The notes: generated by a model from the sequence alone, not told the origin. A DNA stretch of 64,000 nt from Myotis daubentonii (GCF_963259705.1 NC_081840.1:4893062-4957061); one strand, 5' to 3'. Shown: positions 45,846 through 57,224, counted from the first letter of the stretch. A program made the numbers and translations.

Positions 45846-46574
45846 CAGGCAAGAAGACATCAAGATGCAGGTCCCTCTCCCGTGAGCCTCACTCGTGGCC
45901 CGACACAGGGCCAGTGCCAACTCCCCAAACCTCCAAGTCTTACGTGAATGAAAGAACAAGGGAATTCTTTGCGGAGACAGTGAGCCAGCCTGGCCAGAGG
46001 ACGGATTAAGTCTCCAAGCCAGGGTGGAGCTCTGCGTTTGGGGGGCATTGCTGTGAGGCCTGCTCTGGCCCGGGACCTGGGCGCTGCCAGGAATTCCACG
46101 GCAGGCAGCTGTTTGCAGAGGTTAACTACTCGGCCCATAAAATGTGCAGCGCGTTGCAGCTTGGCACCAGCTGCCTCAGACCAGGGGAGAAGCTAGCGTT
46201 TGCAAAATATGGTTCCAATAATCCTGCCCCCCACTTTTTCCTTTAGCTTTAAGAGTGCAAGAAACCTAGAAGTTTTGTGGTTTCACACTGGCCTTTTTAT
46301 GGTTTGAAAGACTCCAACACAGAGTTGATTTTTTTTTTTTAATGTGTCAGCATAGTGCCAACGGTTGTGTGGGCACTCTGAAGGAAGCATGCCATCGGGG
46401 CTGGGGCTGGGGGACTCAGATGCTCTTTGTGGTGTAAAGAAAAGGTTTTGTCCTCAAACAAAGGAGACTTCCAGACTCAACAACTCAAGTCCCAAATCCA
46501 CTCAGAAGAAGTAACCTCATACAAGGAAGGAGCAAGGACCTTGGACCCAGCCAGGGAAACCTAACACCCTGGCT
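45846..46574. other. Unique DNA, no gene seen
   Basis: A T-run lies at 46329-46340. Nothing else is recognised. Confidence 0.4.
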
Positions 46575-46800
46575 CTTGAGAATCTCAGGGATCCTCAGTT
46601 GTCCCATCTCTATAATAGGCACAGTAAGCTGTACTCAGGGGGTTGTTGAAAGACTTGAAAGAGAATATTTGTGAAGCATAAAGTGGATCACCCAGTCCTT
46701 CAAGGAATAATTGTTGAGTGCCTCCTAAGTGCCAGGCATTATTCTCATTACTGGAAAGTCCAGAGTAAACACGGCAGCCCCGGTCCCTGGTTGAGCTCAC
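46575..46800. repeat. MIR and L2/L3-like pieces
   Basis: 'gatcctcagttgtcccatct' and 'gggggttgttgaaagacttg' fit MIR sense. 'gttgagtgcctcctaagtgc' and 'caggcattattctcattact' follow and fit an old antisense LINE-type repeat. Confidence 0.5.
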
Positions 46801-47266
46801 ATTCTTGGGGAGAGACCATACATGAGTAAAGGCATGAATGAGGTCTTTGGTGAGTTGAGGAGCAAGCAGGGTAATGGAATGGAGAGTAACTGGGGGGATG
46901 CTCCTTTAGGAACTGTAGTCAGTGACGGTCTCTCTGAGGAGCTGGCACTTGAACCAGGGCTGAGTGACATGAAGGAGGAAGCCATGGAGAGATGGCTGGG
47001 AGCAAAGTGCTCCAGAAAGAAGTTTCAGCACGTGCAAAGGCCCTGGGGTGGAATGGGAAGGCCAAGCTAGAGCATGTGAGCGAACAGGGCATGGAGGAGA
47101 TGAGGCTTCAGGGGAACACAGAGGACAGATCAAGGGATGACTTAAAGATCATATTAAGGGCTGCATTGGCCTCCATTCAAGGTTCAACAGGAAGCCATGG
47201 GCAGGTTTGAAGCAATGGAATTACAGGATTGATTTGCTCTGGCTCTGCTAGATGGAGACAGGATAA
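46801..47266 (+). repeat. Old interspersed repeat, left part (family unassigned)
   Basis: Phrases such as 'cttgaaccagggctgagtga', 'agcacgtgcaaaggccctgg' and 'gaagccatgggcaggtttga' belong to a very common mammalian repeat that I recognise by text but cannot name reliably. The Helitron at 47267 interrupts it. 'tgtcctggaacatgatacag' near 47830 may be its continuation. Confidence 0.5.
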
Positions 47267-47579
47267 TCCTATATAATAAAAGGCTAATATGCAAATTGTT
47301 CCTACAGGCGGGAGTTCAACCAACCCAGAGTTAGACATGCGCTGACCACCAGGGGGCGGCATGGAACATGGCAGGCGTCAGCGACACGGAGCTGGCAGCA
47401 GGTGGTAATGGAGGTGCTACTGGCCCCGATGGGCCTCAAAGAGAGCGAGACCATAGCGGGATGTGGAGCAGGTGAGCAGGCGGCACCAGGCCAAGGCAGG
47501 TGTGAAGAAAGACCCCAGCAGGCATCCAGCAGCCCTAGGGACCCTACCCGTGCACAAATTTCGTGCACTGGGCCTCTAG
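47267..47579 (+). mobile_element. HeliBat-type non-autonomous Helitron, 313 bp
   Basis: It begins TCCTATATAATAAAAGGC followed by 'taatatgcaaattgttcc', preceded by A. It ends with a GTGCAC-AAATTTC-GTGCAC hairpin, then 'tgggcctctag' (terminal CTAG at 47576-47579). The next base is G, not the T expected of an A/T target, so the flank has mutated or the site was atypical. It has no coding sequence. It carries a CTCF-type core at 47346-47360. It is the opposite-strand relative of the copy at 6248 but differs internally. Confidence 0.88.
47346..47360 (+). promoter_or_regulatory. CTCF-type binding core inside the Helitron
   Basis: CCACCAGGGGGCGGC matches the published CTCF core consensus CCASYAGRKGGCRSY at every position. 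Binding is not shown by sequence alone. Confidence 0.55.
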
Positions 47580-48059
47580 GGGAAAATATCTAGGAATACA
47601 AGGAAGCCAGTGAAAAGAATTTCTCAATCTAGCAAAGGACGAGGGAATATCATGGCAGCAATGAGAATGAAGAGAAGCACATTAATTTCAGGATAGAGCT
47701 TGGAGGTGGGGCCATGGGCCAGATGGTACCCAGGAAAGAGAAGAGAGCCTGGGACACCTAGCCCTTAGAGGCTGGATAAAGGCGCTTGAGAATAGTGGCA
47801 GGTGAGGTGGGAAGGAGCCAGGAGAGCGCAGTGTCCTGGAACATGATACAGAATGAGTCTGAGGGGAAAGGATTTGGCCAGATGGAGGTCACCTCGATGG
47901 CCTGGACACTTGAGAGGGAGATTTCAAAGCAGAGACAGCAAACGCAGGCAGCTCTCTTAATAAGTCCAATGCATACACGGTGTGTTTACAGTTCACCCTT
48001 CAGGAGTGGAAATGGAGTACCTCATTCCTCCCAGTGATGGAGAGCTTTCAAGTTTACCC
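47580..48059 (+). repeat. Old interspersed repeat, right part
   Basis: Purine-rich text ('gagccaggagagcgcagtgt', 'cctggaacatgatacagaat') continues the repeat cut by the Helitron. The right end is uncertain; from about 47950 it is unassigned. Confidence 0.4.
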
Positions 48060-49870
48060 GGCAGATTTACGCGCACACTGTCTTAATGCTGGTGACTTAC
48101 ACAGCTCCTGTCATGATCATAAAAATATCCATATGAATGACAACTCTTGATCCTCAGATGTCCAGTCCGTAGGGTGGACCATGCAGACACTGAAAGACCA
48201 TCCACACCACCTAACCCGCAGTCTGAGCAAATAAAAATGTTGGCTGTAATGTAACAACAAGCTATTTAAATACAAAGTCAAGTTCAAAAGCAAGGCCGGG
48301 GGAATCTCCAGGAGCTCAAAGTGAAGATAAAACTCAACCGTTGGAGCCGGTAAAAGCAGAAGACAAACAAGTCACAGGACTTTGGGGCTGGATGAGCGCA
48401 GCTGGTGACCAGGAGGAGAAACGTGCCCTCAGTTTTCAGGGAGGCAGTGTGTCTCTAGGACCCAGCACAAGCCAGAAGCCCTACAGCCTGGCCCACCCAG
48501 GAAACTCCAGGCTATGAAACCATTTTAAAATTAGTCCAAGGCTGATCAACCTGTGTGGAGGCAAGTATGAAACTACTCGGAAGGGATACCTCCAAAACGC
48601 GAGAGCACAAGTCTCCTTGGGAAAGCTGCCCCGTTGAAGATGAGCTCTCAATAAAAAATTACAATCCACGAGAGCAAAGCACCATCCTCAGGCCTAGTGC
48701 AGCCAGGAGACATAACAAATGAGAGACATTGATCTGAAGAACTAGAAATACTAAAAGAAACATTCGGGAAAGGAACTTTAAGCATATCTTAAATCTTCAG
48801 AGAATGACAAAATATACAAACCAAGAAATACATGCAAAAGCCAGATGTATGTAAAACAAAGGCACAAGAAGGAAACAGAGATTCTCAGAATGAAAACTAC
48901 CATCATTAGAATGGGAAAGTCCAACAGACACATGCACAGGACAGACAGACACATTGAAGCGAAAACACTGCACAATGAACCTTCGGCAATCGCACAATGT
49001 AGGAAAAAAAAAAAACTGAGATAAATTAAACGTATAATATGAAAGAGGAATTTGAAACATGACAGAAAGGGAAGCGCCACTCAATTAAGTCGAGCTATTT
49101 CTGTGGGTCAAAAACGATTGGCCATGAACAATTTCGTGCAGTTTTATCAATTACGCTTAATACGAGTTCCAGGGAGGAAAGCCAGAGAGAATGCGGGAGA
49201 GACAATGTGTGAAGAGCTGAGAGATGGCAACTTTTCAGGTGAAAAAACATGAGGCCTCTTATCGACTCCAAGCAACTTAAGTAAAGCTTCGCGAACCCAT
49301 CAAAGACAGAGAGAAGAGCTTACAAATCACCAGAGAGAAGGGATCAAATCATAGCAGGCCTCTGGCCATCATTCTTCAAATCTAGACGACAATGACACGG
49401 TTTTAAAGGCTCACAGAAGGTACTATCAGCCACCTGTTCACATGTACAGACTGCGAAGGGTTCTTCATTATACAAATGCAAAGTATTTACCAATTTAGAC
49501 TTTAACAGAATAAAAATACTGCAGGAGGACACAAGTCAGAGTTGGAAGAAGGGGCGTGCAAGAAGCAATGTGAGTCTATCGGTTGGTAAATATGTTGGAA
49601 ATCTAAGTGACTACGAAAAAATTAAGAATGACTAAAGCAGAGGTTAAAATATGATAGAACTAGCATATTAGACAACAATAATATTTTTAAAGGAGGGGAC
49701 AGTTCAGAATTCAGGCGCTCTGAGGTCACTGAGTAGTTAGGGCAGAGGATAAAGGCAGCTGAAGATGTTGCTAAATATTCACCTTATGATTTTGAGGACA
49801 ACTGCTAAAAAGTATTTGTAGAATGTATCATGACCTCCAAACCAGTAGTTACCAAAAAATAAAATTAACC
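48060..49870 (+). repeat. AT-rich ancient LINE-like block (L1 or HAL1-type)
   Basis: A-rich text with phrases such as 'gaagaactagaaatactaaa' (48740), 'ggaacagagattctcagaat'-like sequence (48875) and 'acttttcaggtgaaaaaaca' (49235) resembles L1 5'/ORF1 or HAL1-derived sequence in sense orientation. It is too decayed for a confident family call. No frame survives. Some parts (48060-48470) may be unique. Confidence 0.4.
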
Positions 49871-49874
49871 CTAC

Positions 49875-50060
49875 AGACAGAGATAGGCAAACGTTTTCTG
49901 TAAAGAGCCAGATAGTAAATATTTCCACCTCTGCCATTTCGGTGTAAAAGCAGCCTTAAACGAGAGGTAAGTAAATGAGCACCTCTGGCATCTGATTCTG
50001 GAGGGCTCCATATGCTGTGCTATCTCTTTCGCAATAAATCTTTCTTTTAAAAACTTGGTG
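49875..50060 (+). mobile_element. hAT-Charlie MITE fragment
   Basis: 'gataggcaaacgttttctg', 'taaagagccagatagtaaat' and 'gtgtaaaagcagccttaaac' match the start and middle of a common ancient hAT-Charlie MITE ('ggcaaactttttctgtaaag...'). The right part is worn. Confidence 0.65.
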
Positions 50061-50690
50061 CTGGTGTAATTTATCCCTCAGGCTATAGTGTGTCATCCCC
50101 TGAAATAGAAGGCGAATGAAAGGATAAAAGTGAGTAATGGAGAAAATGCATGTATTAAAAAAAAAAAAGTTCATTAGGCATCACAATAAATGTAAATGGA
50201 CTAAACTCATCTATTAGAATATCCATGTTGCAGAATGACTCAGTGTGATGTCATTTATATACATATTTAAAATGCACAAACAATACCATTTCCCATGTAT
50301 CAATAACGTTCATGTGTAGTCGCAGTACAGTACAGAACGCATCCAATTTTAAGGAGTGGTGCCTCAGGCGGCGAGTGAGAGGAACAGACTTGGACAAGGG
50401 CACAAACAGAACATCAACGTAACTGTCCAAGTTTTGTCTCCAAAACAAACAATTAAAAAGTCAATTTGGCAAAACATCAATATTTGCACATTCTAGGTAT
50501 TGGGTTCGGGTATTAATTATATTACTCTTCATATGTTTCTTAGGTCTGAAACCATTTTATTTTCTAAGCACTTGTATCTCATTTGCATTTCCACCCTCAT
50601 TAGGGGAATGGTATTATAAACGCCGTATTCCCAGATGAGGCACTTGAAGCTGTAGGAGGTCAGGAGACTTGGGAAAATGCGATGTTGATT
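50061..50690. other. AT-rich unique DNA
   Basis: No gene or named repeat is recognised. 'attcacattctaggtattgg'-like sequence near 50490 is unremarkable. Confidence 0.4.
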
Positions 50691-50692
50691 TG

Positions 50693-50798
50693 ATCTGAGC
50701 AGGGAGCTGAGCTGAACTGAGCTGAAGTTAGTGGTGCCACCCTCAGCTGAGTTCAGTTGAGCTGAGTCGAGCTGAATTGAATTGAGCTGCACTGATCC
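50693..50798 (+). repeat. Degenerate (GAGCT/GAACT)n short-unit repeat
   Basis: 'gagctgagctgaactgagc' and 'gttgagctgagtcgagctg' pentanucleotide-like units run for about 100 bp, with one interruption ('agttagtggtgccaccctc'). It resembles Ig switch repeats in unit only. Confidence 0.8.
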
Positions 50799-51319
50799 AA
50801 CCTGAGAAACTCAAGTCCTCACAACAGTTTCTCAAAATAGAAACACTCTGCCAAGTAGTCCCATTGACACACTAATTGCACACGGGTACTTTATACTCAG
50901 AAAGATGCATCTACAGTACAAGAGCTGATCCCCGCCAGGTGCGGGCCCAGGCTAGTTAAGCCGTTCAGTGAATTTTATACATTCCCTGGACCCTGGGACC
51001 ACGGAGACCAACTAGAAAGAAGTCCAGGGGTTTTGTGTAACCACTGTGTCCTGCCCGGGTCCCCCATGGCTTGGGCAGAGCCCTTGGAGGAGGGGGTGGC
51101 GGGGGAGAGTTCAAGGGGCTGGCTCTCACCCCATGATCTCTGCACAGACAAAGTCCTCGGAAAGGGAGATCCAGGTTGAGCACAGGCTGCCACAGAGGAA
51201 TAAATCCCTGCCACCTCTGCCACCCACAGCCAACCAAAGCCGAGCAATCCCATCGGGAAGGAGTGAGGTTCCCAGAAGCAGCGCGTTGGGGTAGAGACAA
51301 CACAGGCTGCAGAGTCCGG
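50799..51319. other. Unique DNA, no gene seen
   Basis: Chance frames only (50965-51367 on the minus strand). Confidence 0.45.
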
Positions 51320-51505
51320 GAGGCCCCTGTGACCCGCGGGCTGTGTGGCCTCAGGCAGGGGGTTCATCTCTCAGAATTGCAGTCCCCTCCCGTGTGAATG
51401 AGTGAAATAAAATAGCACGGCCTACCTGGGGGAGCTGCTGCAAGAAGTAAATAAAATGGTCTCTACGCGGCTCCTGTCCCAGCGTCCGACACAGCAGGTA
51501 TTAAA
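51320..51505 (+). repeat. MIR fragment
   Basis: 'cgggctgtgtggcctcaggc', 'tctcagaattgcagtcccct' and 'agtgaaataaaatagcacgg' follow the MIR sense order. Confidence 0.6.
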
Positions 51506-51989
51506 GGAGAATGCGTCCCCCTCTCTGGTTTCTCCTGTCACTGCTGGAGATGCTGCCTGCAAAGAGCTCATCAGGTCTGCTGGCCCGCAAGGCTCAACCA
51601 TCGCCAGATCACGCGGGAAGGAGGTGGAGTGTTGTGTCCTGCACACCTGTCTCTCCCTCTCCCCGCCCCCGCCCACCCCCGGAAGGCCCCACGCCTGCCG
51701 CACTCCCTCTCCGGCCTCTGCTCTAGTCATTAAAGGAGAGGTTGGGCCAGAGGAACTCTGAGCCCTCTCAGCTCTGCCTCTGGAACGGCCCACCTCGCCC
51801 CCTGGGACCCCTGAAGGCAGAGTCCCGCCCCAGGCCAGCATCATGGGCCCGGCCGTGGTGAAAGCGTGGCATCATTAGCATCGCTCATGATGGTGGCATG
51901 TTGAGTTGCCCCAGAAATGAAAAGACTTGTTTAAATGGCCTGGGAAGGGGAGCCCACATTCCTGCCGCTGCCGCCCACCGCCCTGGCCA
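51506..51989. other. GC-rich DNA, no gene seen
   Basis: Nothing recognised beyond chance frames. Confidence 0.45.
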
Positions 51990-52215
51990 CTTCAGCTGCT
52001 GGCTGGGCCTCGCTCCTCCCCCTCCTGGGCCTTTGCACAGGGCGTCCTCTCTTTGTGGGATGCTCTCCCCACCCCTTCGCCTAGTTCACACCGACTCGGC
52101 TCTGCCACCAGCTCTCAGCTCACTGTTAGTTTTCTCAGGGAAGAAAACAAACCTCCCAGACGAGTCAACTTCTCTGATTACATAGTCTCATGGATCTGCC
52201 TGCATCAGTCACGTA
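51990..52215 (+). repeat. L2 LINE fragment
   Basis: 'tcctgggcctttgcacaggg', 'ttgtgggatgctctccccac' and 'ccaccagctctcagctcact' resemble the L2 3' region. Confidence 0.6.
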
Positions 52216-52526
52216 TTCCCATGACACTGCTGAGTGACAAAACCCCCTGAAAACCTAACACCACCACTGCCATGTATCTGTCAGTCCAGGCTGGGCCCAG
52301 CTGATCCCAGGTAGCTCACATTGGCATCTGTGGTCAGCTGGCGGGTCAGGGGGAGGCTGGCTCGACTGGTGGGCCTCAGCCATGGTCCAGGGCTCTTCCC
52401 CACAGCAGGCTCACCAGGCGTGTTCTCATGGTGGTGACAGGCCCATGCAAGGCCTCCGGACACTAGATTCTTATCCACTAAACTGTAAATCCCTAGAAGG
52501 CTGGAACCAATCTACTCCATTATTCC
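52216..52526. other. Unique DNA, no gene seen
   Basis: No repeat or exon recognised. Confidence 0.4.
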
Positions 52527-52552
52527 TTCATTCATTCACTCATTCATTCATC
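52527..52552 (+). repeat. (CATT)n tract
   Basis: About six CATT units, one with a substitution. Confidence 0.9.
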
Positions 52553-52599
52553 TACAAATGACCTAAAAGGAAAGGAACATTGTTCAGGGTGTTTCTGAA

Positions 52600-52725
52600 C
52601 ATTATTTTATTTCATCCTCAAATTAACCTGTTGAAGAAACATTCATTTTCCCACCTTACCCACCAGGAAACTAAGACTCAGAGGGAGGAAGCAACTCGCC
52701 TAGAGCTATACACTGAGTCCGTTTC
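52600..52725 (-). repeat. MIR fragment
   Basis: 'tttcatcctcaaattaacct', 'caccaggaaactaagactca' and 'agaggaagcaactcgccta'-like text are antisense MIR. Confidence 0.7.
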
Positions 52726-52729
52726 AAAA

Positions 52730-53110
52730 AAGATGGTGTGGTTGTCACTCGTACATAGTACAGCCAGTGTCTTAAGTCCTTTGCCTTCTGAGAACATGGT
52801 GGGTTGCACTGTTGTGGCCCTTTGAACTTAGGTGTAAGCATGGAACTTGCTCTGGCAAGTACACAGAAGTGATGTGCGTCACCTCCTGGTGGAAACTTTT
52901 AACAGCCAGTGTTCAATTCACACTATTGTGACAATAGGTGATATGCCAAATAGTGACTGCTCTGAAAGTGGACCTGAGTTCCTGAGTGATGACAACATAA
53001 AGCTGGGCCTACAGCTACTTATTGGACATGTAGTGTTTGTTGAATTAAGCCATAGAGATATTTGGGCTATTTGTTACACAGCACAACCTAACATATACTG
53101 ACTGATACAA
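52730..53110 (+). repeat. LTR-like remnant (same type as 15540)
   Basis: 'agaagtgatgtgcgtcacct', 'gaattaagccatagagatat', 'ttgggctatttgttacacag' and 'catatactgactgatacaac' match the terminal part of the other copies. The last ~60 bases are the best conserved. Confidence 0.55.
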
Positions 53111-54519
53111 CAACCTATAGCTTGAGTAGACCCCAAACTATCAGCTCTGTTTCTAGCTTATAAAGCTGACAAAAATGCACCTCCTTGTGGCTGCTTGGAG
53201 GTTAGTACTCTGACCCTAAATTCTTAGTATATTGGGCACTTTTATGGGTGCTAAGCATCTATGATGTAATTTTATCCCTTCACACACAGAGGGTTCTTCA
53301 GGAACAGACACAGGGTGTTGCTGGGATCAAGAACAGGGTTTGGAATGAAAGGACCCCAAACTTGATGCTTTAAGTTCCACACCAGCTATTTATCATGACA
53401 AAGATTAACAAGCACCTATGATTCCAGGCCTTCAACCAAACCCTAAGCATGGAACGGGCACAAGCTCATCACTTAGTGGATATTTGGGGCAACCTCCCTG
53501 ATTTCGCAGATGTTGAGCACAAACCTAGTCCCAGTCGCTGGGCACAGCCATGGATCAGCAACAGTTCACCTAAATTATGTGCAAGTTAAGGCCAAATCCC
53601 CCAGCACCCATTGCTCCATCCATCCATCCATCCATCCATCCACTCAACATCTCGAGCACCTGTTCTAGGCCCTGAGGATACATCAGAGAACAACAGAGGT
53701 GAGAACCCTGCCCTGTGACACGTCCATCCTGGTGAGGGGCGGACGGGGGGAGACAGCCATGCACAGAGAATCCCCAGAAGTGCTTTGGCACCCACGCTTC
53801 TGGCTGTGCCTCTATATCTGTAGGAAGTTCTCCGGGAGCTGGTCCCAAAGCAGGGTCCGCAAGCACTAAAGAACTGAGAGGGGCGTTGGACAGGGAGCGC
53901 GGAGTCCTGGGCACCCTCCCAGCCATTATCAAACACGGTGGGTCCCACGAGCTGCGGACGAGCTTGAGGGGGCGGGGGGGGGGGGGGCGTCTGCATGGTC
54001 CTGCCAGGGACAGAGGTTCACCTGGGAGTCCCGCAGAGCTCCCTCCACCAGCTGAGAGGGAGGAAAGGAGGGTCCTGGTATCCCGCCGCCCTCGGGGGCT
54101 CTGCCCCGGGCCCACCCCGCAGCCCACAGGGAGGCACTGCTAATGGCAGCCTGTCGCCGCTGCCCTCAACTAGCCGCTCTGCTTGAAACACAAATCAACA
54201 GCTTTCGTTGCCAGAGAGCCACAGCAGCCAAATCCTCTTGGAGGTTTGAGGGCCGCTCCTGCTTGAGGCTTTCAGGCCTCAGGAACCTGCGCGTTTGCAT
54301 GGCCAGGCGGAGGGCCCTCGGGTCAGAGGAAGCTGCTGCCTCGGCCGAGCCCAGCCTTCGGATCCCCCAGCTCAGCCCCGAATCCATCTCTCTGGTCACT
54401 GCGCTGTCCGCCCAGACAGTCCCAGCGGGCCCTGAGCCTGGGCTCCCGCGGCTGTGGCAGGGAGGTCTCCGGGGCCATTCAGCGAGTTCCCAGGGCTTCT
54501 GCCCGCTCTGCCCCGCCCT
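53111..54519. other. Unique DNA with (CATC)n and G-run
   Basis: (CATC)n lies at 53616-53641 and a G-run at about 53971-53987. Chance frames (53570-54127 minus; 54143-54553 plus) show no domain. Confidence 0.45.
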
Positions 54520-54870
54520 CCCTAAGCCTCGGTTTCCTTTTCTGCAAAATTAAAATGATCATAACCCCCCACGTGCATGCCCACATGGTTGTTGTGACTT
54601 CTTTAAGGGCAACGCACAGACACAGCTCCTGCGCAGAATGAGATCGCGCTCAACACGGTTTGCTGACCATGATGTCAGCACCTTCACGAGCAGCATCTGC
54701 TGAGTCCTGACCGGCGGCCGGGCACGGGCACCGAGGTCCTCATGCCTCGTGCCATTCAATCACGGAACCGTCTGGGCGGGCATTTGTATTAGTCCCGTTT
54801 CATAGACACCCAGGCTCCGAGACACTAGCCGTGGGCACGTGGTGAGAAACAGGGCTTAAGGCCAAGCTCC
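54520..54870. repeat. Two MIR pieces, opposite orientation
   Basis: The first (54520-54620, sense) has 'agcctcggtttccttttctg'. The second (54690-54870, antisense) has 'gtcccgtttcatagacaccc' and 'gtgggcacgtggtgagaaac'. Confidence 0.55.
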
Positions 54871-55409
54871 ACACGTGTGGGGGCCTCTCGCTGGCGTGGG
54901 GGCTGCGGGGGGAAGCCCTGGGCACACCGAGGGGCTGTGCCCGCCTTCGCGCCCACCCTTGGCCTTGCCTTGGCTCTTTCTCTTGCAGAGGCGAGGGCCT
55001 CTTGCCTGGCCAGTCCCCCAACACCTTCTGTGCCCAGGCACACCAGAAGCGTGGGCTCCGGGACGGTGGGACCCCGAACCCCCACGCCCGGGCCTGTCAG
55101 GCAGAAGCAGGTGGGAGTGGGTTTTATCATCCACCACATGTCTGACAGCCGGAACACCGCCCACGACCAGCATGTGTCAGCTCCAGGGAGACAGGGAGCG
55201 CTTCAGGACACCCGTTCCCAGAGGGGTGGTGACAGAGGCCTCTCTCTCCTCGGAGGCGTGTGCCCGGCTCCGTGAGAGGCCGAGGTCCCCGCTGGCAAGC
55301 GGCAGATGACAGGGCCCTGCCCCTGTGAGAGGGGTCTCACAGCCAGGCTGTTCCGGGCGCTTCCTCTCGGTCCTCCCCCTGCACCTGCGTGCGCCCTCCT
55401 GTTGCTTTA
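54871..55409. other. GC-rich DNA, no gene seen
   Basis: Frames of 110-144 aa on both strands overlap and lack domains. Confidence 0.45.
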
Positions 55410-55489
55410 GCTGGTTTACATCCCATTCTACAGATGAGGAAACTGAGGCTCCGTGCAGCAACATGACCCGGGGCCCACAGTTCATAAGG
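55410..55489 (-). repeat. MIR fragment
   Basis: 'ttctacagatgaggaaactg' followed by 'aggctccgtgcagc' is antisense MIR. A VES SINE follows directly. Confidence 0.7.
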
Positions 55490-55500
55490 GGTGAAGCTAG

Positions 55501-55728
55501 GCCCAGCCAGCATGGCTCAGTGGTTGAGCGTCGACCTCTGAACCAGGAGGTCACAGTTCGATTCCCTGTCAGGGCACAGGCGCTGGCTGTGGGCTCAATC
55601 CCCGGTACGGGGGGTGTAAGAGGCAGCTGATCAATGATTCTCTCTCATCATTGATGTTTCTATCTCTCTCTCTCCCTCTCCCTTCCCCTCTGAAGTAAAA
55701 TATACATATATATATTTAAAAAATAAGC
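55501..55728 (+). mobile_element. VES SINE, 'gaaccaggaggtcac' subtype
   Basis: The head is 'gcccagccagcatggctcag'. The B-box region is 'cagttcgattccctgtcagg', and the tail is 'gaagtaaaatatacatatat'. The flanks ggtgaagctag (55490-55500) and ggtgaagccag (55729-55739) are an 11-bp duplication with one mismatch. Confidence 0.95.
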
Positions 55729-55739
55729 GGTGAAGCCAG

Positions 55740-56405
55740 GATGTGCCCAGGCCCCAGCCCCAGGCTGGTGTCCCTGCCCCTGACCACCCTGGCCCGGCTC
55801 CGTGAGCCGGAACCAGGACCCAGGCACATGCAGGTGGAGTTACCACTCAACAATGATGGGTCCATAGGCCAGGGGGCGGACATGCAAAGGGACAGCAGGA
55901 TCTCAGACAGCGCCCAAACGTCCCATCTCATCAGCCTCACAGAGACGAGAGCAGGAGAGCCCGGCCCCTGGCTTCCGCGTCCACCCCGTGAGGCAGGAGG
56001 GCACGTCTCGGGAGCGTGGAACATGCACGCCCATCTTGCCAGCTGTGGGCTGGCACATTAGCAAAATATCCACAAACTATAGGTTTGGGGAGTCATCCTA
56101 TAAAACGGAATGAGCCATTTTCCAAAATAGAAAGTTGCCGGATCATGAAAGGTTTGGTTGTTTTAAGCATTCAAATACCCATAGGCCTTTGTTCCCATCA
56201 GCCCGTCCCTGCCGCTGTGTGGGGAGAGGAGGATGTGGGTGCATCCTGTGCTTGGATTTTCCAACATCCCTACTCTCCGTGTGAGCTCACGTGCCCACTA
56301 TGTGTGCGGAGATATAAATACTCCGATTCGGTTATAAAGGGACGGAGATGTGGAATTCTGAGCCTCCTGGTTTCAAATGTCCACGCAGTCTTTCTCCCGC
56401 TGTGA
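55740..56405. other. Unique DNA, no gene seen
   Basis: No gene or named repeat recognised. Confidence 0.45.
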
Positions 56406-56453
56406 CTACTTCACAAGCTACTTCACAAGCTACTTCAGGCTACTTCACAAGCA
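56406..56453 (+). repeat. Short tandem repeat, 12-base unit
   Basis: The unit CTACTTCACAAG occurs in about three and a half copies with one truncated copy ('ctacttcagg'). Confidence 0.9.
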
Positions 56454-56634
56454 GGCAAGTCCATAAAAAAGACAGAAAGCACGTTGATCTTCATTAAATA
56501 TGACGCTCAGTCCCTCCAAAAATATATTCTGTTTTTGACTTTCCTGGAAGAATGGAAACCTTTAGGTTTTTAGAAGAAAGGAAGGAGGAAATGAAGTGTA
56601 TAAATGATAAACAACCCCAAATAAGATGAGAAAT
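56454..56634. other. Unique DNA, no gene seen
   Basis: No gene or named repeat recognised. Confidence 0.45.
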
Positions 56635-56783
56635 CTTTATTGATTTTAGAGAGAAAGGAAGGGAGAGGGAGAGAGAGAAACATCGATGTGAGACACTGGT
56701 CGGCAGCCCTGACCAGGAATCGAACCAGTGACCTCCTGGTGGATGGGACGATGCTCAACCAACTGAGCCACACCAGCCAGGGC
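56635..56783 (-). mobile_element. VES SINE, shortened, minus strand
   Basis: On the minus strand the head is 'ccctggctggtgtggctcag', with the B-box region 'ggttcgattcctggtcaggg' and a short 3' part ending 'ctaaaatcaataaagatttc'. The middle (the ggaggcagc block) is missing compared with other copies. Confidence 0.85.
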
Positions 56784-57224
56784 CAGAATGAAATCCTTTT
56801 AATGAAGTCTAAGTTGCAGCTCTAGAAGGAACTAGAAGTGCCTTTCCCGGCTCCATTAGCCCATGTGTCTCAGAACCACAGAGGGGGTGAGACCTCTCCC
56901 CGGGATACGGACCTGTTGTTAGTTGGACGAGACGCTTGTAAGGATCAGAACCGGGGGCTGCTGGGACCCCCAGCCAGTGGGATGTTAGTTTGCATCATCA
57001 TTGAGACTCAGGGGACTGAGGCTCAGACATGAATACTTTTCTCAAGACCTCGAACTGCTTTGTAACCAAGCAGGATCAAACCCAGCGCTCCCAGCTCCAA
57101 CCCCAGGCACACTCTCTGCCTAGGAGATGAACCCTGGCATCTATAAATGCCTTGCTGGCTTCCAGGCTTCATGTGGATAAACATGGCTGCAGGGCGTGTA
57201 GGGGAGAGATGGCTGGAAGGAGCT

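Noticed and set aside
50693..50798. Immunoglobulin switch region
   Set aside because: Only ~100 bp long and no immunoglobulin constant exons anywhere in the window.
53616..53641. (CATC)n as a coding repeat
   Set aside because: A simple microsatellite; frames across it have no other support.
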